Source: Sutcliffiella horikoshii
GTDB lineage: Bacteria; Bacillota; Bacilli; Bacillales; Bacillaceae_I
Direction: 5' to 3'
DNA: 64,000 bases
Assembly: GCF_019931755.1 (NCBI RefSeq)
Contig: NZ_CP082918.1
Coordinates: 2,584,001-2,648,000, forward strand
The translations under genes were made by a program, and so were the position numbers. The notes under the pieces were generated by a model. That model was not told the DNA's origin, made no database searches, and saw only the letters and a list, made by a program, of their open reading frames with translations. Position 1 is the stretch's first letter; every line of letters begins with the position of its first letter. Positions 1 to 8,398 of this stretch are shown piece by piece.

Positions 1-45
1 CCTTTACCTGTTTTAGTTTCATTGCTATTAAATAAAGCTTTATCA

Positions 46-807
46 CTATCCGTGATTCAATTCAAAGTGTTCTTCATGTAGCTGAATGAGGGTTAAATCT
101 TTGTTTAGCTCCTTAATCTTTAATGCTAAACTTTCCACCCCAAATATCTCAGTAAAGGTATGGCTTCCAACAAGTAGATTTACACCTGCAAACTTGGCAT
201 ATTGAATGGTATATAAACTTGACTCTCCAGTTATGTATGTATCGCAACCATAATCAAGGGCAAATTTTATATGGTCAGTTGAATGACCTGCGCCAGTTAA
301 CACCCCTACTTTCTTTACCTTATCCTCATGATTTTTCCACGCTCTTACAGGCTCGTCCAACTCCGTGCTCATTCTTTCTACAAGGCACTCAAAACTTTTA
401 GCTTCGTTAAACTCACCGATACCAGGTACACTAAAATTCTTGTACTCGGAAAAACGAATGATGTTATCAATACCAATTTTATTCATCAATGAAGTGCATG
501 TACCAAAATCAATGTAATCCAGTGGACCATGGATCCAGAAATGGCTGATGTTATACTCTTTTAATCTCTTTATACATTCCTCTTTTAACCCATATATAAA
601 GTCCCATGTGTCATGGTGAGTTATGATTAAATAGACCTTTGCGGCTTTTGCCTGTTCAATCACTTCGATTGAAAGATTGGTCGAATACCCAATTGTCTTT
701 ATTAAGGTATTGGAGGTATTAGTGAATCCGTAATCGTCATCAAACTCCTCCAATAACTCTCTAGGAAAAAGCTCATGAATCATAGTTTTAAATTTTGTGA
801 TTTCCAT
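46..807 (-). CDS. Nif3-like dinuclear metal centre protein
   Basis: The 253-residue protein has the Nif3/YqfO family layout. A THHD metal-ligand motif lies near residues 63-66, an IHGPLD segment near 91-96 and a C-terminal GSHTFTEIFG segment near 213-222, where the family has its second conserved histidine/glutamate cluster. These residues are expected to bind two metal ions. The family often forms hexamers and its true substrate is unsettled. The protein is short and lacks the inserted PII-like domain found in B. subtilis YqfO. No signal peptide or membrane segment is visible, so it should be cytosolic. It is a lone minus-strand gene with a 52-bp repeat array directly upstream. The family call is firm; the function is not known. 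Confidence 0.8.
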   Translation of the reverse strand: MEITKFKTMIHELFPRELLEEFDDDYGFTNTSNTLIKTIGYSTNLSIEVIEQAKAAKVYLIITHHDTWDFIYGLKEECIKRLKEYNISHFWIHGPLDYIDFGTCTSLMNKIGIDNIIRFSEYKNFSVPGIGEFNEAKSFECLVERMSTELDEPVRAWKNHEDKVKKVGVLTGAGHSTDHIKFALDYGCDTYITGESSLYTIQYAKFAGVNLLVGSHTFTEIFGVESLALKIKELNKDLTLIQLHEEHFELNHG

Positions 808-919
808 AAAATCCCTCCCTCTGCATATACCAATTATTTCAAATTATAGTCATTAACTCAATACTAATTTCCCAAAATCATAATCTCTTGTCATTAATTG
901 TCATTCGGATTTTCATATT

Positions 920-1135
920 GGCGATGAGGACCTCTCTCCTCCTTATTTTTCTTCACCGAGGTCTTCATAACGTCAATGAGGACCTCTCTCCTCCTAATTT
1001 ATCGTCACTGAAGTCTTCATAACGGCGATGAGGACCTTTCTCTTCCTAATTCCTTGTCACTGAGGTCTTCATTACCGCGATGAGGGACCTTTCTCCTCCT
1101 GATTTCTTGTCACCAAGGTCATCATCGCGTCGATC
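920..1135. repeat. Tandem hairpin array A1, four 52-bp units
   Basis: Four units repeat with an exact 52-bp period; ATGAGG starts at 924, 976, 1028 and 1080. Each unit has a left arm ATGAGGACCTC, a pyrimidine-rich loop of about 23 nt, a right arm close to GAGGTCTTCAT and a 7-nt linker. The arms pair over 11 positions with one G-T wobble. The last unit is the most diverged. The array fills the gap between the Nif3-like gene start and the end of the permease operon. The same unit recurs near 30.2 kb. The period is not a multiple of three and no reading frame is kept, so it is not coding. Confidence 0.9.
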
Positions 1136-1172
1136 CAGTATTACCTTGAAGACTAACCACTATTAAACAATT

Positions 1173-1216
1173 AAAAATTTAAAAGCAGGCTTCATTCGTA
1201 ATGGAATAAAACCTGC
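1173..1216 (-). terminator. Terminator of the Bce-type operon
   Basis: Read on the minus strand, a 13-bp stem (GCAGGTTTTATTC with GAATGAAGCCTGC, wobbles included) is followed by a T-rich tail. It lies 14 nt after the permease stop codon. Confidence 0.8.
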
Positions 1217-1229
1217 CACGATCATTATT

Positions 1230-3212
1230 TTAAATTTCTAACTCACGTAACATCTTTTTCCTTGAATAAAAGTAATACACCGTCTGTATTAGTAAGTAAA
1301 CTCCAGAGATGCTTGCAAAATGAACTAGAAATTGCGGATTCTCCATGATTCCACCAATATCCTGTGCAAAGGAGAAAACATAAACATACGCCAAACTGCA
1401 TCCTAGTAGCGGAGTAAAGAAGAACAGCACACTCATTTCCTTTGAAACAAGCTTCCTTATCTCTCTTTTAGTTATCCCAATCTTAAATAGCTTTTTATAT
1501 TTGGCTTTCTCCTCTTCTGTGTTGGAGAAGATGTTCAGGTATAAAAGGATGAAGGATCCAAAGAAGAAAAGAATGCTGATGAAGGTGGTGACAAAGAACA
1601 TGATTTTCGAAGAGCTTCTAAGGTGATTGTAATCTACCACTTTGGATACTGGCTTCAAAATCTGTTTTGTTTCTTCCACATCATAGACCTCTCGTACACT
1701 TTCCAATGGAGGGGTAGACTTGTTGATTTCCTCCAATCTGTTTTCCAAGTCCTCTGAAATTGCTTCTGTTAATTTCCAGTCGGCAAAGTTTAAAAGATGC
1801 ATCTTAACCTCATCTCCAATTAGATCCTTGCTTAACTGTTGAAACACCGTATCATTGACAACCAATATGGAATAAGGTGTATATCTATGAAAGTTTAACT
1901 GCTTATCAATGATAGTTTTTTTAAGAGAATATTTAAACTGAGCATCTCCATCTTTAAATTCAAGACCGTTATCATATATGCTATCGCCTGAAGTAGCTCT
2001 TGAATCCATATTAATCCAATCAATGAACTGATCCTTATTTAGCACCTCTTTGGTTCCAATAATTCTATTAAAATCAGATACTGGCATAAAGGTATGTTCA
2101 TAATAAGCATCATCCAAGTATGGGTCATCCTGATAGTAAATGTACATTTCCACCGTGTCATATTTTTTGACTGGGTTTTCAGGCTTATTCACTATTTCAT
2201 ACAATGCTTCTTTGGAGAGTTTATTTTTTGTTTCTGTTTCAACATACGCCATATCATATGGATGGTCATCCATCACCTGCTGCTCTCCCATGGAATTAAT
2301 GATCAATATGGTCGTGCTGTAAAAGATGGTAACCATGCTCATAATTGTCACAAGAAGCATGATGGCCGTAAGCTGTTTGAATTTATATTCCAAACTACTT
2401 AAAGTAAGGAGCTCATTGTAATAATAAGGTTTACGCTTCCTTGCTAACTTCATAAAGAAACTCATTCCTTGAGACAGTGCTACATAAAGGCCCATTAGTA
2501 TGCCTAAGGTACTCATGAGAAGGTATCCACCCGCATCCACAGACATGGATGGTATGGAAAATGTACAATAAAGCAGCACAGCACTGCCACTCACCATAAT
2601 TACTCCCAGCAGACCAAACACCGGACTCCGATGCTTGATGGTGTCTGCCACTCGATTACTTTTCATAATTTGGGATAACGTCTTTGTTAGTGTCAGGTAA
2701 AGCGTGATGAAAACCGAAATGAGGAAAATACCAAGGTAAGCACCGATCGAATAAATAAACATATCCACCGAAAGATTAAATGGGATCTCGCCTAATCCGG
2801 TTATATTTATGAAAAGCAAAAAAATCAATCGAGAAAACACCATCCCAGATACAATTCCAGTAACGATGGAAGCAACGGCAATCAAAGCGTTCTCTAATAA
2901 TAAAAGCCTGGCTATATCCCATTTCGACATTCCAAGTGTCATCAGAAGACCAAATTCTTTCTTCCGTCTACGTGTAAAAATCCGATGGGCATAGGTAATG
3001 AAAAATACGGTAAACAATACAAGTCCCACACCAGGGATAGTGAGAATATCTCTTATACCTTCCATTACTTTAACCCCTTCATTCGCTTGATTAAAATAAA
3101 TGGTGGAATACATGAAAAAGAACAACACCGCAAAGCTGTTACACAAGTAATAAAATAAGTACTTGCCCCTGTTACCTTTTGCCATTTTCCAAACGAGTTG
3201 ATTAAATGTCAT
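1230..3212 (-). CDS. BceB-type ABC transporter permease (FtsX family)
   Basis: This is the membrane subunit of a peptide-antibiotic sensing and detoxification transporter of the BceAB/PsdAB/YxdLM type. The protein of about 660 residues has the family's ten-helix arrangement, with a large extracellular domain of about 200 residues between helices 7 and 8 (about residues 310-520), which is where BceB proteins recognise antibiotic complexes. Start: an earlier in-frame ATG exists at 3236, but GGAGG stands 8 nt before the ATG at 3212, giving an MTFNQLVWK start that overlaps the ATPase stop by 11 bp. It is last in an operon with its own response regulator and kinase, so it probably also signals to the kinase. 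The peptide recognised cannot be read from the sequence. Confidence 0.92.
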   Translation of the reverse strand: MTFNQLVWKMAKGNRGKYLFYYLCNSFAVLFFFMYSTIYFNQANEGVKVMEGIRDILTIPGVGLVLFTVFFITYAHRIFTRRRKKEFGLLMTLGMSKWDIARLLLLENALIAVASIVTGIVSGMVFSRLIFLLFINITGLGEIPFNLSVDMFIYSIGAYLGIFLISVFITLYLTLTKTLSQIMKSNRVADTIKHRSPVFGLLGVIMVSGSAVLLYCTFSIPSMSVDAGGYLLMSTLGILMGLYVALSQGMSFFMKLARKRKPYYYNELLTLSSLEYKFKQLTAIMLLVTIMSMVTIFYSTTILIINSMGEQQVMDDHPYDMAYVETETKNKLSKEALYEIVNKPENPVKKYDTVEMYIYYQDDPYLDDAYYEHTFMPVSDFNRIIGTKEVLNKDQFIDWINMDSRATSGDSIYDNGLEFKDGDAQFKYSLKKTIIDKQLNFHRYTPYSILVVNDTVFQQLSKDLIGDEVKMHLLNFADWKLTEAISEDLENRLEEINKSTPPLESVREVYDVEETKQILKPVSKVVDYNHLRSSSKIMFFVTTFISILFFFGSFILLYLNIFSNTEEEKAKYKKLFKIGITKREIRKLVSKEMSVLFFFTPLLGCSLAYVYVFSFAQDIGGIMENPQFLVHFASISGVYLLIQTVYYFYSRKKMLRELEI

Positions 3213-3972
3213 GGCTCCTTCCTCCCAATACGGCAAGATTGTCCATGATTTGGTTTAAAAATTCTTTTCTGTCCCCTTTTCTTACTATATAGGAATCTAT
3301 TTTTCCGTCTTTAATAAAGACAACCTTCCGGCAATAGCTTGCAGCGAATACATCATGCGTTACCACAACGACTGTCGTTTGTAACTCGGCAACAATCTTT
3401 TCGAAGCACTCCATAATAACAGTGGAAGATTTGGAATCTAAGTTACCAGTAGGTTCATCTGCGAAAATGATGGTTGGGTCATTCACTAGTGCACGGCTGA
3501 CTGCCGTCCTTTGCTGCTGCCCGCCTGAAATATTAAATGGATATTTGTTTAAAATACTTTTAATGCCAAACAACTCGGACAATCCCTTAACCTGTTCCTC
3601 CATTTCCACCACTGATTTCTTTTCCAACACCATTGGAACAAGCATGTTTTCTTTTACGGTCAAACTGTCTAATAGGTTGAATTCTTGAAAGACAAACCCC
3701 AGTTGTTTTCTTCTGAATAGGGCTAATTCATCTCCGTTCATTTCACCAATTTCTTTTCCAGAAATATGAACCTTCCCAGATGTTGGGGCGTCTATTCCAC
3801 TCATCATATGAAGCAGAGTCGTTTTCCCGCTACCCGACGGACCCATGATGGCTATGAATTCCCCCTTGTTTATGGAAAGGTTTACACCATCGATTGCAGT
3901 TGTTGCTCCTTCCGCACCGGCATCCCCATATATTTTCACTAATTTACTAGCTTCTAAAATTGTTTCCCCCAT
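3202..3972 (-). CDS. BceA-type ABC transporter ATP-binding protein
   Basis: This is the ATPase of the Bce-like transporter. It has Walker A GPSGSGKTTLLH, the signature ISGGQQQR, Walker B IIFADEPTGNLD and the switch histidine in VVVTHD, all in the order expected for the MacB/LolD/BceA group. It energises the adjacent permease. The start is set at 3972 because GGAGG sits 7 nt upstream; the longer reading from 4011 adds 13 residues without a usable ribosome binding site. It overlaps the permease start by 11 bp, which implies coupled translation. Confidence 0.93.
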   Translation of the reverse strand: MGETILEASKLVKIYGDAGAEGATTAIDGVNLSINKGEFIAIMGPSGSGKTTLLHMMSGIDAPTSGKVHISGKEIGEMNGDELALFRRKQLGFVFQEFNLLDSLTVKENMLVPMVLEKKSVVEMEEQVKGLSELFGIKSILNKYPFNISGGQQQRTAVSRALVNDPTIIFADEPTGNLDSKSSTVIMECFEKIVAELQTTVVVVTHDVFAASYCRKVVFIKDGKIDSYIVRKGDRKEFLNQIMDNLAVLGGRSHDI

Positions 3973-4077
3973 ATTAAACCCTCCAAAAATCAAATAAGGA
4001 TGTAAACTCATCCCTTTCTATATCTCAATTTTACTGAGTACCCAAAACATTTGCCTTAGAACAATACGAAAAATACC

Positions 4078-5079
4078 TTACATTTTTGTAAGGTATCGAA
4101 TCGTGACGGTTGTGCCTTTTGATACTTCCGATTCTATCGTAATCCGGTGGTTCAAGCGGTCTGCAATTCTCTTGCAAAGGTATAGCCCAATTCCCGATGA
4201 ATTCTGATAGTCCCTTCCGTTTTCACCAGTAAAAAATGCCTCCAACACTCTTTCCAAATCATATGACGGAATCCCGACCCCTTCATCTGTAATAGAAAGA
4301 ATGGTAACCTCTTCTTCTTGTTTTACATGAAATCTTATCTTTTTGCTTCCGTCTTTTCCGCTACAGTATTTAATGGCATTGGAAATGATTTGATCAAGCA
4401 TGGTTTCATTCCATTTCTGATCCGTAATAATGAAAGCAGCTTCTTCCTCACTATCAAGAACTGGGAAAGCAGATTGATAGATAAACTCACTTTTTCGATT
4501 ATTGATCAACTTCCGTAATGTTGAGATAAGGTTCATTGTTTTTATATCCAAATCATTCTCAAAGCTGTCCATTCGAATCATGGTCAATCCTTGTTCAATG
4601 GCTGAATGAAGTCGTTTATTTTCATGTTGTAACTTTTGGAAGACTTCTCGATCACCTTGTAACTTCTTCTCATTCTGAATGATTAAATCCGTGACAGATA
4701 CTGGAGTCTTCAGATGGTGCATCCAGTGGGATAAGAAATACAGCCTTTCCTTATTCTTTTCGTTCTGCTCATTTTTTTCTCTGGTATGTTCATGGTTTAG
4801 TTTCTTAATCCACTTATAAAAAGCCCTTTGTTCTTCTGTGTATATTTTAAACTCAGCATGCTGGTTTTCTATCGCTCCATTTACCTGATAATAGCGGGAT
4901 CCATCAATGAGAAGGTAAACAATTAGAAGAAATATCCCTACAGAAAAAGGATACAGGATCTCTGTGTTTGCTGGCTCACTCAAATGAAAAAAAGTGATGA
5001 CAGAAGCCATATTAAAGAGATAGAACGAAATCAGCAGCGATCTATCTTTGAAGAATCTCTTTAGTATCCTCTTATCCAT
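4078..5079 (-). CDS. BceS-like intramembrane-sensing histidine kinase
   Basis: The 333-residue sensor kinase has two N-terminal membrane helices (about residues 12-32 and 42-60) and almost no extracellular loop. This is the hallmark of intramembrane-sensing kinases that take their signal from a Bce-type transporter. The H-box HHLKTPV is at about 121-127, and N, G1 (DEGVGIP) and G2 (SSGIGLYL) boxes follow. The gene overlaps the response regulator by 8 bp and precedes the transporter by about 100 bp. The expected signal is flux through the adjacent permease and the output is phosphorylation of the adjacent regulator. Confidence 0.92.
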   Translation of the reverse strand: MDKRILKRFFKDRSLLISFYLFNMASVITFFHLSEPANTEILYPFSVGIFLLIVYLLIDGSRYYQVNGAIENQHAEFKIYTEEQRAFYKWIKKLNHEHTREKNEQNEKNKERLYFLSHWMHHLKTPVSVTDLIIQNEKKLQGDREVFQKLQHENKRLHSAIEQGLTMIRMDSFENDLDIKTMNLISTLRKLINNRKSEFIYQSAFPVLDSEEEAAFIITDQKWNETMLDQIISNAIKYCSGKDGSKKIRFHVKQEEEVTILSITDEGVGIPSYDLERVLEAFFTGENGRDYQNSSGIGLYLCKRIADRLNHRITIESEVSKGTTVTIRYLTKM

Positions 5080-5779
5080 TTGTTTTGCCTAACCGGGACG
5101 GAATACTCAGCATATAGCCAACGCCTCTTTTACTTGTAATGACATTTGGAAGTCCAAGAGAAGCAAGTTTTTGTTTGATTCGCGTAATATTAACCGTCAA
5201 TGTGTTGTCATCGACAAAGGTTAACGAGTCCCATACTGCTTCTATCAGTGCTTCTCTAGGGATATAGGTATTGTGTTGTTCCATTAATTTTTTCAACAAT
5301 ATGTATTCATTTTTACTCAACTCTTGCCTCTTCCCTTCAAATTGGACTGCAAGAGTTTGACTATCTAGTTTCAAGCCATCAATAGATAATTCACCTGTAT
5401 CTGTTGCTGCGTATTCTCCGTACACCCTTCTAATCGTTGCTTTTACTTTTGAATGTAACAGTTCGAATGTAAAGGGTTTTGTTATGTAATCATCCGCTCC
5501 AAGTTCCATCGCCATAATTTGATCCATCTCAGTACTTCTTGCAGAAATGATAATGATTGGCACAGTCGATTGTTGGCGGATGCTTCTGCACAAAAAATAG
5601 CCGTCATAGTATGGTAGATTGATATCTAATAAAACAAGGTCGGGCTGTGCTGTCGCAAAACTTTCCATAATACGTTGGAAATCTGTCGGCTGGTCTATCG
5701 TGTAGCCATATCTCTCCAAATGGTCTCCTACAAGCTCACTTAACTGCCTATCGTCTTCAATAAGCATGATCTTATGCAT
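5072..5779 (-). CDS. BceR-like OmpR-family response regulator
   Basis: The 235-residue regulator has an N-terminal receiver with an acidic EDD pocket, phosphoacceptor Asp52 in LLDINLP and the conserved lysine in ITKPF. A C-terminal winged-helix DNA-binding domain ends in the typical RGVGYML segment. It is first in the four-gene unit and should activate the ATPase and permease genes. AAGGGG lies 10 nt before the ATG. I did not find a convincing Bce-type inverted repeat upstream, so its operator is unassigned. Confidence 0.92.
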   Translation of the reverse strand: MHKIMLIEDDRQLSELVGDHLERYGYTIDQPTDFQRIMESFATAQPDLVLLDINLPYYDGYFLCRSIRQQSTVPIIIISARSTEMDQIMAMELGADDYITKPFTFELLHSKVKATIRRVYGEYAATDTGELSIDGLKLDSQTLAVQFEGKRQELSKNEYILLKKLMEQHNTYIPREALIEAVWDSLTFVDDNTLTVNITRIKQKLASLGLPNVITSKRGVGYMLSIPSRLGKTNG

Positions 5780-5878
5780 ATTTCAAAATCCCCTTTTATT
5801 TAGCTGTAGCTATTTTATCTATATTTTACCATAGAAAATATCAGCGGCTCGTTTTATAAAGAATCTACATTTCTTTCC

Positions 5879-5940
5879 ATTGGGAAAATGAATGCTTTTT
5901 TCTATTATAATTGCAGTCTTTTATTCTGAATTTTCCCAAT
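5879..5940. promoter_or_regulatory. Inverted repeat upstream of the protease gene
   Basis: An 11-bp perfect inverted repeat (ATTGGGAAAAT at 5879-5889 and ATTTTCCCAAT at 5930-5940) is separated by 40 bp in the gap between the divergent regulator and protease genes. Spacing fits a looped operator or a cruciform better than a terminator, as no T-run follows. Its ligand is unknown. Confidence 0.4.
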
Positions 5941-6000
5941 ATAAATTCTTCTTTTAATATGCTAAATTATTCTTGTGTTACCAATTGAGAGGAGATGAGC

Positions 6001-7938
6001 ATGAGGATGAAGAAAAAGAATCAATCCAAGAAAGTATTTTTATCCGTTTTATCAGCAGCAACTATTCTATCAACTGTTGCGCTAAGCAGTCCATCAACTG
6101 GGGGAGCTAGCAGCTTTGAACTAGATTTCAAGGGAGTCAGCAAGATAACAGAAATCAAGTCGGTTTCTAAAAACGGCAAAACTGGTGAAGCTTCTTTTCT
6201 AGCAGATACTGAGAGTGTCAAAATACCAAAAGGTCTTCAAAAGAAATTAGAAGTGGTGCCGAAAGACAATAGTCTTTATATTGTTCAGTTTGATGGTCCT
6301 ATTTTAGAAGAGACAAAAAAAGAGTTGGAGTCTACTGGAGCTACAATCGTTGATTACATACCAGACTATGCTTACATTGTGGAATATAAAGGTGATGTTG
6401 CAAAGGCAACAAACGGCATCGCTCATTTAGAATCGGTAGAGCCGTATCTTCCTCTTTATAAAGTAGATCCACTATTGTTCACGAAAGGCGCTTCTGCTTT
6501 AGTAAAAGCTGTGGCACTTGATGCAAAACAAAACAATAAAGAAATCAACTTTAAAGGCATAGACGAAATTGTAGAATACGCTGCTAACAATAATGTTCTT
6601 TATATCTCTCCTAAGCCGGAGTATAAGGTGATGAATGATGTCGCGAGAGGGATTGTTAAAGCCGATGTTGCCCAGAGCAGCTATGGATTATATGGACAAG
6701 GACAAACCGTCGCGGTGGCCGATACAGGTCTTGATACCGGTCGTAACGACAGCTCTATGCATGAGGCTTTCCGCGGAAAAATTACCGCTTTATATGCATT
6801 AGGAAGATCCAATAACTCCAACGATCCAAATGGTCATGGAACGCACGTTGCCGGATCCGTACTTGGAAACGGTACAAGCAATAAAGGGATGGCACCGCAA
6901 GCAAATCTAGTATTCCAGTCCATCATGGATAGTAGTGGCGGATTGGGCGGCCTTCCATCCAACCTGAGCACATTGTTTAGCCAAGCGTACAGTGCCGGAG
7001 CAAGAATTCATACGAACTCATGGGGTGCTGCGGTAAACGGCGCTTACACGACAGATTCTAGAAATGTCGATGACTATGTTCGTAAAAATGACATGGCCGT
7101 TCTTTTTGCAGCTGGAAATGAAGGGCCAAACAGCGGGACTATCAGTGCACCGGGTACTGCGAAAAACGCAATCACAGTCGGAGCTACAGAAAATTATCGT
7201 CCAAGCTTCGGATCTTATGCAGACAACATCAATCATGTGGCACAATTCTCTTCCCGAGGACCTACTCGTGACGGTCGTATCAAGCCGGACGTAATGGCGC
7301 CAGGAACATTTATTTTATCCGCACGTTCTTCCCTTGCACCGGACTCCTCGTTCTGGGCAAACCATGACAGCAAATATGCCTACATGGGCGGAACTTCCAT
7401 GGCAACACCGATTGTAGCTGGAAACGTGGCTCAATTACGTGAACACTTTATTAAAAACAGAGGCATCACACCTAAGCCGTCTTTATTGAAGGCAGCTCTT
7501 ATCGCTGGTGCAACCGATGTGGGTCTTGGATTCCCGAATGGCAACCAAGGTTGGGGACGTGTAACGCTGGATAAGTCTTTAAACACAGCATTTGTGAATG
7601 AGACAAGCTCCCTGTCGACAAGCCAAAAGGCAACCTATTCTTTCACAGCAACTGCAGGCAAGCCACTTAAGATCTCTCTAGTATGGTCTGATGCTCCTGC
7701 AAGTACATCCGCTTCTGTGACGCTAGTAAATGACCTTGACTTGGTGATTACTGCTCCGAACGGAACGCAATATGTAGGAAACGACTTTACGGCTCCTTAC
7801 AATAATAATTGGGACGGCCGTAATAACGTAGAAAATGTGTTTATCAATGCTCCACAAAGTGGAACATACACGGTAGAGGTTCAGGCATATAATGTACCTC
7901 AAGGACCACAGGCGTTTTCATTGGCGATTGTGAACTAA
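6001..7938 (+). CDS. KP-43-like secreted alkaline serine protease (S8)
   Basis: The protein of about 645 residues is a pre-pro-subtilase. A basic signal peptide ends near residue 38 and a propeptide of about 175 residues follows. The mature enzyme begins at Asn-Asp-Val-Ala-Arg-Gly, encoded from 6634. Counted from there, catalytic Asp30, His68 and Ser255 fall in VADTGLD, NGHGTHVAG and GGTSMATP, and the mature length is 434 residues. From memory this matches the numbering and length of KP-43, the oxidation-stable protease of Bacillus sp. KSM-KP43, and the sequence is nearly collinear. The last 110 residues form the C-terminal beta-jelly-roll domain. GAGAGGAG lies 6 nt before the ATG at 6001; the ATG at 5995 is too close. 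It stands alone, divergent from the Bce-type operon. Confidence 0.95.
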   Translation: MRMKKKNQSKKVFLSVLSAATILSTVALSSPSTGGASSFELDFKGVSKITEIKSVSKNGKTGEASFLADTESVKIPKGLQKKLEVVPKDNSLYIVQFDGPILEETKKELESTGATIVDYIPDYAYIVEYKGDVAKATNGIAHLESVEPYLPLYKVDPLLFTKGASALVKAVALDAKQNNKEINFKGIDEIVEYAANNNVLYISPKPEYKVMNDVARGIVKADVAQSSYGLYGQGQTVAVADTGLDTGRNDSSMHEAFRGKITALYALGRSNNSNDPNGHGTHVAGSVLGNGTSNKGMAPQANLVFQSIMDSSGGLGGLPSNLSTLFSQAYSAGARIHTNSWGAAVNGAYTTDSRNVDDYVRKNDMAVLFAAGNEGPNSGTISAPGTAKNAITVGATENYRPSFGSYADNINHVAQFSSRGPTRDGRIKPDVMAPGTFILSARSSLAPDSSFWANHDSKYAYMGGTSMATPIVAGNVAQLREHFIKNRGITPKPSLLKAALIAGATDVGLGFPNGNQGWGRVTLDKSLNTAFVNETSSLSTSQKATYSFTATAGKPLKISLVWSDAPASTSASVTLVNDLDLVITAPNGTQYVGNDFTAPYNNNWDGRNNVENVFINAPQSGTYTVEVQAYNVPQGPQAFSLAIVN

Positions 7939-7956
7939 ATTTGAAATTCTGGGTAG

Positions 7957-8003
7957 ACCACTGCGACCGAGAGGCTAAGGACTTTCGGTTGCGGTGGTTT
8001 TTT
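7957..8003 (+). terminator. Terminator of the protease gene
   Basis: A 14-bp stem (ACCACTGCGACCGA with TCGGTTGCGGTGGT) and a T-run follow the stop codon by 18 nt. Confidence 0.9.
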
Positions 8004-8032
8004 CGATTTTTCTTTCACTAACACCATCTACC

Positions 8033-8090
8033 AAAATAAAAAAGCACCTGGGAGCATGACGACTCCTAATAAAAGAGCCGCTCCTCCCAG
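8033..8090 (-). terminator. Terminator of the small lipoprotein gene
   Basis: On the minus strand CTGGGAG pairs with CTCCCAG around a loop with partial internal pairing, then a TTTTTTATTTT tail. It follows the lipoprotein stop by about 20 nt. Confidence 0.7.
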
Positions 8091-8109
8091 ATACTTTCAT
8101 TCAATCAAC

Positions 8110-8256
8110 CTATTCTTCGTTTGATTCCTCAGTATTCGTTTCGTTTTGTTCCATATTCGTTTCGTTGTTGTTCATTTCTTCATTCTCAGCGGCGCATCCA
8201 GTTGCAAGAGCTAGTAATAAAACGGAAGATGATAAAGCCAATAACATTTTTTTCAT
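8110..8256 (-). CDS. Small Asn/Glu-rich lipoprotein, 48 residues
   Basis: A 49-codon reading frame starts with ATG preceded by AAGGAGG at 10 nt. The product has a lipoprotein signal peptide (MKKMLLALSS and a hydrophobic core) with the lipobox LATGC, so Cys21 should be lipidated. The 28 residues after it contain only A, E, N, M, T, S and Q, and include the repeated units NETN and QNETN. It should be a tiny acidic tether on the outer face of the membrane. No family is recognised. Signal peptide, ribosome binding site and terminator together make this a real gene. Confidence 0.8.
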   Translation of the reverse strand: MKKMLLALSSSVLLLALATGCAAENEEMNNNETNMEQNETNTEESNEE

Positions 8257-8398
8257 GATTGAACTTCCTCCTTGAGCTATGCTTGTTTTAGTGGACTACA
8301 AGATTAATCTTACAAGAAATCCGAACAAAAGGAAGTTAATTTACCAATAATTCACAACAATTAAACATTGTTTACGCACGCTTTACATCCCCTAAATA

